Assembly (NCBI GenBank): GCA_009760855.2
Contig: WPIO01000005.1
Coordinates: 5,254,001-5,318,000 of the forward strand
Origin: Cristatella mucedo
Lineage: Eukaryota; Bryozoa; Phylactolaemata; Cristatellidae
Direction of reading: 5' to 3'
Length of the DNA: 64,000 nucleotides
Under the pieces are notes generated by a model. It saw only the letters and a list, made by a program, of their open reading frames with translations, searched no databases and was not told the origin of the DNA. A program made the translations under genes and the position numbers. Positions 49,201 to 59,101 of the stretch are shown one piece after another; the first letter of the stretch is position 1, and each line of letters begins with the position of its first letter.

Positions 49201-52200
49201 CCCGAAAGCTAATGCGCCGACGTCGACCGCAGCTTTCTTCGGCGATGAGCTCGATGCGACCTGCAGAGGAGCTGCATCCGCCCCACTGGACCGGCCTGTG
49301 TCTGGCTTGGCTCGGTCCACGTCGCCTGCTCCTGCAGGCTTCTGCAACCCTACGCCTGGAGCTCGTGCGGTGCTTGCCACGTTGGATGGCGAGCTGACAA
49401 CATCGTTCAGATCGTCATCGTCATCGTCGACGAGGACTGGTTTCTGCTTGACCTCTGTTTTCTGCACCCCTACAAACAAACACGCGAGCAAGATCAGAGG
49501 CAGAGCTGGGATTTCCAACTAAGTGGTGCATGACCTGCAAACGTTTTACGTTGAGGGCAAGACCTGCAAGGTTTTCATGTGGGGAGGCTAGATCGGCAAA
49601 TAATGAAAAATTACAGCACGAATTAATGAAAAATCAATGTGTTTATACGATGCAAACTCGGGGAATAATCATCCAGCGGAATTATTGAGACATAATTTTG
49701 ACAAAATCAAGACATAATTTTGTCCTTTGTGCCGGTCAAGGGGTGCATGGGAATGGGGTCGGGCCAGATCGCTACCCACTATTTAGAGGGAGGGCAAATG
49801 CTGCCAAGCAGCCCTCTGGCTACGACTCCAAGCACGACAATATCTCATTTACAGGATTTTTTTTTACTTGCTAGGCTTGTACGGCAAAATATGTTGCCTC
49901 CCGTTTTATGCATGCACGAGGCAGCATGAAGACACTCACAACGTTGAACCGACCAACTGATCAAATAAGTAAAATGCAGCTATAGTACTTTAATTCTATG
50001 GCAGAGCATCGACATGACAATGTCGTCTCGGATCATGTAATTACAGTCAAATCCCATCTACAATCAATCAAAGAAGTCTTTGCCGCCGAGATGTCCGGCT
50101 ACCAGCACAAAAGAAGGAAGCCTGGGCGCATCTAATGAAATGGCGCCGCCTTCACATGCTGGCGACAAGCACTAGTAAGTTATTTCTAAAATTTCTAGTT
50201 ACACCATGCAGAAAGATATGCTTGATTTTACCAATGCGTGAAGGCAACTAATACTAAATCTTCTTACAGGTGAAGAAAAAAGGAAGCAGCATGAGGCTAC
50301 CTTGCATGTTCCAGCAGACTCAGTTGCGATGTCACTTGCCTGCCTTTGCATTGTTTTGGAGGATAAATGTTTCGTGGCCCATCGCCGAGCCTTTGCTGGG
50401 GTCTACAGCTGCCAGACCAGCAGTACTCACACTGTTGGCTGCTACAGCTGCTATGCCGGGCTTCACACTGCAAGCAAATGCTCTCTGTTAACTTCAATAA
50501 GCACTAGATAAAACAGTAGCCAATAGACAAAACACAAGAATTGCGAGTAGCAGTGACATGACCATTATAAGATCATGCCAAAATGAGCACTAACATTAGC
50601 GGTAATTTTAATTCCGAGCTGAAAAGAAATACATCTGAAAAAACTAAACGTTTGAATTTCACCCACTTGAGTCATAACATCAAAGGGCTTGATACCGCCA
50701 CGATACAAATTTAGGGCGATGCCACAACGAACTAGTACCAAATACATGATACAAAAGTAGAGCACTTGCAAAACTAAATACATTCCTCGTGAAAATACAC
50801 CACTAATAACAACAAAGTTACTCCACACCTTACAATCGTTTGGTGCCTTCCGAGCAAGTGAGCTACCCAGTAGTGGCTTAATTGTGCAAAGAGTAGTCAG
50901 GAGCTTTAAGTGAGAGCTACTAGAATATTTATAGGTAATAATTATAAGGCTATTACAGCAATAGCAAGCACAACCGTTTCATTTTCCATTTCAACATGAA
51001 CATTCAATTTATCTATGCACAAAGCACCATGTTTCCGGCAACTAAAGAAAAAACAGAAGGCTCATAGGTCTAAGCATTTCTATCTAAGCATGGCTACTGG
51101 ATGGCCCTAGGTTTTCCCTGTGAATGTGCTCTAAGTCCAAGTCCTCCTCAGCGGATTCTCCCAAAAGCAGAACATTTTGCAGAAATGTCACTACAAGTTT
51201 TATTAGTAATACGATCACAACTGCACACTGGCCAACCCATGACGCATGATTGACGGAGAAGCTCAGCGGTTCTCCAGCACCTAAAGATGGCAGACTTCGA
51301 AAGTGACGTCCATGCCAAGGAGTTACTCGGTTTTCTATGGTTTTGTATTCATAGATATGGATCGGCACTAATTGCTCTGGGCACATGACAATAGCTTACC
51401 AGTAGCGCCCCATTGGGAGTACTCGTACACAAGAACATTCTGTCGTCAGGACCAGACTAATGTTAATGTTGTGGCACTGCCTGCTTAGAAACACACACCA
51501 TAATGCCACAATGACAACCTGATAACTGTTCATTACGGTCACGGATATTTTGGTTTTACTAGAAAAAGACCATTGTCAAGCTAGACACTTGCTCATTAAA
51601 TTTCATTACTGTCATGACTGTAGATGAGCAAGTAACAAGCAAGCTAATGTCGTCCTACATCACACGAAAGTCAAGATTAAACTTACCATGTTAAAGCCAA
51701 GGCAACAGCCTCCAGCAGGTTACGTGTACCTACCTACTTTCTGTTCGACACGTAAATGCCATAATAATAATAATAGGTCGTCTATATAGTACTGTAAGAG
51801 AACTAAATCGCTATGCATGCACTTTACAACTTGCTGCAGAAGTAATAACAGAGGCTAATTAATACATGCACAATATCATACTTATACAAATATGTAAAAG
51901 CACACAAGCATTATACTTAGACAAGCATGCACAAATACAAAACAATAATAAAAATACATTTGTATAACACCCTCAGAGAATAAATCAATTTAAATGTGCT
52001 GTAAAGGAACCATGACAAACCATATGGTTAGTCGTAGCATGCACAAGGCAACACAGAGGGCCACCGGTTAGCAAGACTAGATCGATATATGCACTAAAAC
52101 TTTGGACAGATCAACAAGCAAGGCACACATGAACAAAATATAAAATAAGTTAACTTGGCATGCGGAAAGCTGAACAGAACACATGCTTATTAAGTTGAAA

Positions 52201-55200
52201 CTTTAAATAATGCCAGTTCATTCGGCGACAGGTCATCAATAATTTCTCAAAGAGTTGCTGCAAGCAGACGCACATACACAAGCCAAAGCTATTCTTTGGC
52301 TTTGGCTTGTAATATGATAGTAACCAAGTGTTGCAGGTGATCATCAGGTAGCCATCAGTGTGATATGAACCTGTGCAGCATGATTTTGAGCACAAGCACG
52401 GGTGCAAGCAAAGGTTTAGTGCTTCCATTAACACACCGGTTTGCCAAGTCACTGTCCTCAATCTTCTTGAGTGGCTCAGGCAAGTCCCCTTGATCTTTAG
52501 CTGCACTATTAGGTGGGCGTTTGTTGCTTGAAGTATCGCCGTCTTCTTTGCTGGCACCGACAGTCATCTTCAGTCCAGAAGCCAAGCCAAACTCGCTCTT
52601 CGTATTGCTGATCTCCCACACACTCTGGCTCTTGTCTTTCGAGATGAGCCCACGTTTACCAAGTGACACTACAGAAAAATTGCATGCGATAAGCTGGCTA
52701 GAAACTGTGATAATGTAATTTAAGCACGAAATGATGACCATTATACAATGATAAAACACTCGAGTGATATCACTGCATGGCCCAGACTATTCAAACCAAA
52801 AACAGCAAACAATAACTCAGGAGGGTATTTAATTAAGAATCGATTAATACGATGAATTTTTATACTATAGTTCTGCACAAAAATTTACGTATGAAAAAAT
52901 AAGTTCCCGACTAGCAAAAAATATTAACAGGCTACCGAGTGCTATATAAAACACGTAAATTGACAGTAACTCACAAAAAATGTCAACTGTGTCACATTAA
53001 CGATCCTGTGAATCCACTTAGAAACTATATTTGCACTAAGAGTCATCATGCAATCAACATACACATTGTGGCATGATTTCTGACACTTTAAGTTGTATCA
53101 CACATTATTTTTTACCGTAGCAACTAGCAACTCACTCCACAGAGTCAGCATTGCTTCGGGTGTATAACGACCTACTTAGGCATGCAGACTTAGGTAGAGT
53201 ATCTCAGCTTGTTTTGCTCGATCTTTCGGCAGCGTTTCATACTATTGATCATCAAGTCCTTATCAAGCACCTATCATCTTACCTGAGTAACACTGGCACA
53301 GCACTATAATGGTTCAGGTCCTATCTCAGTGGAAGACTCCAAATAATTGATGTAACCGGCAAAGATCGTCCAAGGAACCACTAAAGTATAAAGTATTAAT
53401 CAGGGCTCTGTGTTAGGTTCTTCACTTCTTTTCACAATTTTATGCTCTCCCTCTTGCCGATATAAGCACTAAGCACAGTATAAGTTTTCCCTACTCTGCA
53501 TGACACACAGCTGTACCTATGCTTTGATCCTTCCCAACCCTCCAGCGTGTCAAATAATCTCAACACCCAACATGTATTGGATGGCAGCAAACTTTCTAAA
53601 ATTGAATGATGATAAAACCAGCTTACTAGTTGTGGGCAAACCAAAAGCGACTCGGAAATTTGACAGCTTAACGCTCAAATTGGCTCTGCCAGCATATCAC
53701 CTATTGCATTTGCACAAAATCTAGGTGTCGTGTTCCCAAGAGAACTTTCACTAGACGACGAAGTCAGCTTCTTAGTCAAGTCTGATATTTTCAGATACGT
53801 AACATCGCTAAAACTCGAGACTGCATAGACACGGAGATTACAACCAAATTAATCCACGCATTTGTGACACCCCCTCTCGACTTATGTAACTCACTCCTTG
53901 CTGATCTACAAGCCTGTGCAATCACGCTTGCTTACCGTTGGTGCAAAACTCTATAGCTAGGCTTGACTGTCGTTTGAGTTGCTATTGCCACATCATCACA
54001 CTTCTTCTTGCCGACCTGTACTGGCTACCAATGAAGCAGCGTATCAACGTCAAGGTACTATCAGTAAGTAACTCACTCCTTGCTGATCTACAAGCCTGTG
54101 CAATCACGCTTGCTTACCGTTGGTGCAAAACTCTATAGCTAGGCTTGACTGTCGTTTGAGTTGCTATTGCCACATCATCACACTTCTTCTTGCCGACCTG
54201 TACTGGCTACCAATGAAGCAGCGTATCAACGTCAAGGTACTATCAGTAACTTTTAGGTCATTTCACTCTCTGGCTCCAGCCTACATATCAGGACTACTCC
54301 CCCACCAGGCTAGGCATCGTACCTTTTTTTATTACTCAAATCGCTTAGCTCTATTTCAAATCAACCTCAGATCCTTTGGTTGCGTGAGTGTATGCGCCTT
54401 TTGAATATCAAACGACTTTGGAAATGTTGTCATCACACCGACAGGAGCGCTTCGTTCTCATTCGTCGGCTGGCACTAGGGCACCCCTCGCAGCACACTGT
54501 CATGCAACCTAAGCCGGCTGCCCTGCCATTCGCTAGGGTGGTTGAACATGGAGAAGCAATCACTACACTGTTGAGACCGTGCCTTCAGCTCGTAGGCTCC
54601 CAAAGCCTGGAACTCACTGCCGACTTGCAGCAAGACACCTCCTGAACGATTTGACATGTAAAAAGAAGCTAAAAAAGCATCTATTTATAACAGCATTTAG
54701 TGGGTCCGTGTGAGTCGTCCTTTGTGTGCTTACGTGTGCTGACACCGTGCATGCTACCACTAACCATATTTACAAGTTGACACTGTACATGTCACCTCTA
54801 ACCATGTTAAGCCTATTTGACATGTCGATGTCACCACTAACTATTTGATCATACTTGCTTTACAGCATATGTAAATTGCCTAGATCGCCGAGCTGGTATG
54901 GTCTAGCGGTTAAGGCGCTCGCCCGACCAAGGTCTGACTGAGGTCGTGGGCTCGAGCCCCGAGGCATATGTGATGCGCCTGAATAGAGATTAAGTTCTCT
55001 TGGGGCGCTATATAAATGAATTATATTTATTTATTTATTTTATTTAGAAAGAGACCAAGTTTTCTGACGATTGCTATATGAATGTATTATTATTATTACT
55101 AACTGTGAGCGACCGGCTAGAATCGGATTGACTGAACATCTAATGCACAAAACAGGAACTGTGCTGCAAGTCTTACTGAAATCTAAATTATTGGAGACTT

Positions 55201-58200
55201 CATCGATAACTTGGGAGGGGACTTGAAATTCACGAATCCTTCGGGCTACAGACTAGCAGGAAGTTTTTGGTCAAGTCAGAGGTATTTCAAAATAGTCAAT
55301 ACAACATGTGAGTTCCATAGGAATGGTTGACACCAATTTATATGAATTTAGAACTACCGGTCACCAAACCTCTGGGGTGCTTGTCACTCGATATATCCGG
55401 CTGAAGCTCAGGCTAGATTTTTTGTTAGAGCAGCATAAGCAAACTGCTACTGATCACTGACAAATAGCTAGCAGCAGGCTTCTACTCAATGCTAACCTTT
55501 TTTGGGCTTTCCTCCGCTAGATCGCAATGGGCCTCTTCCTGCCTTGTCATATCCGATCTAGAAGATACAGACTCAAGCAAGTTTCAGTCATGCATAGCAA
55601 AGTAGCAAAGTAGCCGCACAGACCCGGAATTATATTTTGGTCCATAATCACCAAACAATATATTCAGAAATGATTTATTGGCATGACAAAACAATACCTC
55701 TTTGACAGGCAATACCCCTGAAGGCTGCATATACAATACGATCACTGCAAGTCAAGTTAGAAACTCTGAACTGAACCACGATACAACAAGCCTAAGCAGC
55801 GGTGAGCCATGGGTAGGCTGGTAAATATTCCTGTCAAATACAGTAACTAAGCCTAAGCATGCATCTGTACTCTCTAAATAACGTAGCTTGTAACAAATGT
55901 TACAGTAAAAATGAACGATTGCAAGCAACCTCATTGGAGCTACAAAGGTCTCATGCAGAATGACAAAATACACGAGATGCAAGGACATCATATAGTCGGC
56001 AGAAATAATGTAGACCGTGACGAACACTGCAGCATCCAAGCACTAATGAGGAGAAACAGCCAGCGAATGATAGTAAAATTGCAAAGACCTAGTGGAACTT
56101 GATGGAACTATAGCAATATAACAATTGGGTAAGACAAATAGAGAGAACCAATTTAAGATTTAAATATCGCAAACAAATTTTACTGTTGTGTAGTTCGATT
56201 GCTTGTACCATTCCTTTCCTAAACAGCCGTTGGGAGCATCATCGAGAGGGGCCTGTGCACAGCTGTGGTCTGCTTCTAATGAGGCATCGACACAGGCCGG
56301 TCGACACAGGCCGATAACCCACTGGTGAACAGATGGTGGATTCACCATCGGGGTCGGCCAAAGCACAGCCCGAGTCGAGTGGAGAGGCTCGAGTGTGAGA
56401 AGAGGGGCGAAGGGAGTCTTTCGGCTCTGTGCGTCTTACGATAAACTGTTGGTGTTGGGCGTCGGCTGGCCCTCTGCTGTGCGAACCAAACGACAGGTTG
56501 TTCACAAAGAAACAAAAGAGTGTGGCCTTGTGTAGGTAATCTGAGATGCTACATTTGAGTATGTGTTTATGCAGGTGTACATTCGTATGTGTTTGCGTGT
56601 TTATGAGTGTAATTATAATTCACTTGATAATAATAATAATAATTCACTTGATAAAGCGCCATCAGAGAACTTAATCTCTCTCTAGGCGCTTTACATTTGT
56701 TGCAAAGTGAAATGCAATTGAATGGTAAGTAAAATCATGCTTGAAAAACAAACAAAATGAATAATATGGTTAGGGGTGACATGCACAGGGTCAGCATGCA
56801 AATGTGGTTAGTGGCAGCATGCACAGTGTCAGCACGCATAAGCACGTGATGGACGAATCACAGGGACCCACTAAATGCTGTCCTAAATAGGTGTGTTTTT
56901 AGGTTCCCTTTAAATGTGGTCAGGTCAGGGGATGTTCTGATGCAGGTCGGGAGGCAGTTCCAGGCTGTGGGAGCATACGAACTAAATGCACGGTCTCCAA
57001 AGGATTTAAGGTTTGTACGAGGTATTTGTAGACTGTTGGATTCCGAAAAGCGGGTGGTACGATGCTTGGCCTGATGGGGTAGTATATCTGAGAGGTAGGC
57101 TGGAGCCAAAGAATGAAGTGACCTAATAGCGAGTGACAAAATCTTGGTCAATCCATTGCTTGACTGGTAGCCAGTGCAGGTCGACGAGAAGTGGAGTAAT
57201 GTGGCAACTGCGACGCTCACGACAGACAAGTCTAGCTGCGGAGTTTTGCAACAGCTGCAATCGCCTGATCGCACATGCTGGTAGGCCAGTAAGCAGTGAG
57301 TTGCAGAAGTCGAGACGGGATGTCACGAATGCATGGACCAGTGTGCATGTGTGCGTGTGTGTGCTCGCGTGCGTGCGCGGGTGTGTGCGGGTAGGTACGT
57401 GCAGGCACACGCGAGTGTGTACATTGTCTCCCAAGATCCCGTTTTGAACGAAGAATTACATGATAGCCTCATTTTTCAGGGTGCTGGTGCATGAATGCAT
57501 ACACAAATCATGTAAATATATGACAATACAAACTATGATGAAACAAAGTACAATCCAAACAGGTTATTTTAACGGTCAAACACAAACTAACTAAACTAAG
57601 AGACTACAGAGACATGGCGTGAACATCTATTGACAAGACAAATGACATATTGAATGCATTCAAACATGTCATCAGTATATCTTACGTCATGTGAGGCAGC
57701 AACGTGTTGTGAGATAATCAAGGAAGCACTTAGTAAGCATCTTGGGATTCGGTAAGCAGATGGTCACATACCTCAGAAGAATGATCTGACCCAGCATCTC
57801 CGTGCTTATGAGCTGGATCCTCTTCTGACACAATGCTTGGTGAAGGAGATCTCGTAGTATCAGTCTTTTCTTTAGGGAATGGAGTGAACTTTGTAAATGT
57901 TGAAGGCTGAGCATTTGAAGGAGGACTGCCGTCGTGGTGCGAATGAGTATCACTTCTTTTGCTAGGCACCTTTATCGACTAAAATAAAAAGGTGAGCACA
58001 CTGGTGTGCACGAAGTTTCATCGAGCGTTTGATTTACATACCGGCCTGTGATTAATTTAGTTTCTAAGCGAGAGTGTGAATCAGTGGCATCTGAGAAGGT
58101 ACCCAGAAACTACGACTGCCACAAAAAGCCATGAACATGCATGTATGGGTAACTATTTCAAAATACAGAGCAACATGAGACTGTCTGCTGTGGGAGTAAA

Positions 58201-59052
58201 CGCCTAAAAAAAATTCGAATTGGGCAGAGAACGAGCCCCCAGTCTCTAACTGACGTCAGGGCATTCCCTGACTTGACATTTGAAAAAAGCTAAATGACGC
58301 ACCTATCAGTCACAGCATTTAGTGGGTCATAGTGATTCATCCTTTGAGAGGTTATGCTTGATGACACTACATGCTGCCACTAACCATTTTTGCATGCTGA
58401 CCATCTTACCTCTAACACGTTATCCTTTCCGACATTGAGCATGACATTATTATCCATACGATCATGCTTCCATTACATATGTAAAGCATATGTAAAGTGC
58501 CAAGAAAGAAATTAAGTTCACTAAGAGTGTTACACAAATATATTTGTATTACTATTATTAGGTTACCAGTCCAGTGCTCTAACTAATCAAGCTATCGAGA
58601 ATACTCTCACGTAGGCATTTAATACAGAGGTATGAAGCCTCGGCTTTAAATTGTCACTACGTGCTCGAGCCAAAGAGTGGTGTACTACATGAATGAATCA
58701 GCATTTTTATAATGGCAAAAATTGGCATCGAGAACAACCATTACCTTGTGCTTGGAGACCAGAAAGTATATCTACTTCACGATATACCTACTTCACAAAT
58801 GAGTGGGTCCATGCAAGTGGGGGGCTTAACCGACCATTCTGCCATCACACCCTTCACGGGCAGGGAATGGCTAAACATTTAAGTGTGACCTTTAGTTTCA
58901 GATGCAAGGAAGACAGTAAATTCAAAATACAGCGCAACCGTAAACCGGCTAGCATGTGCCTGAATGCCAAAAACAATTTCACCTCGAACGAAATTGATAT
59001 CGCAAATGCATGAATAGAAACACACATGCACGAACGCACGCACGCGCACACA

Positions 59053-59101
<49 letters not shown>

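Larger units (their letters stand above)
53110..55098 (+). mobile_element. LINE family 1, long decayed copy with tandem duplication and nested SINE
   Basis: The RT region begins with STESALLRV-like sequence and [19 protein letters not shown], passes [18 protein letters not shown], contains an exact 182-bp tandem duplication (53886-54249), then [19 protein letters not shown] and a damaged end. The 3' UTR runs to about 54886, is cut by SINE-A, and finishes at 55045-55098 with AGAAAGAGACCAAG...(ATT)n. Many stops. Confidence 0.8.

Noticed and set aside
49470-49518. Apparent signal peptide [15 protein letters not shown] at the start of the long minus ORF
   Set aside because: A good acceptor (tgtttgtag) follows it and the upstream exon joins in phase, so this stretch is intron read through.
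48833-49522. 229-codon plus-strand ORF
   Set aside because: It lies exactly opposite the GC-rich low-complexity Rab11-FIP exon; the minus frame has splice sites, NPF motifs and family support.
54891-54970. Functional tRNA gene
   Set aside because: The tRNA-like head is followed by the LINE-type hairpin and tail and recurs in several copies, so it is a SINE.
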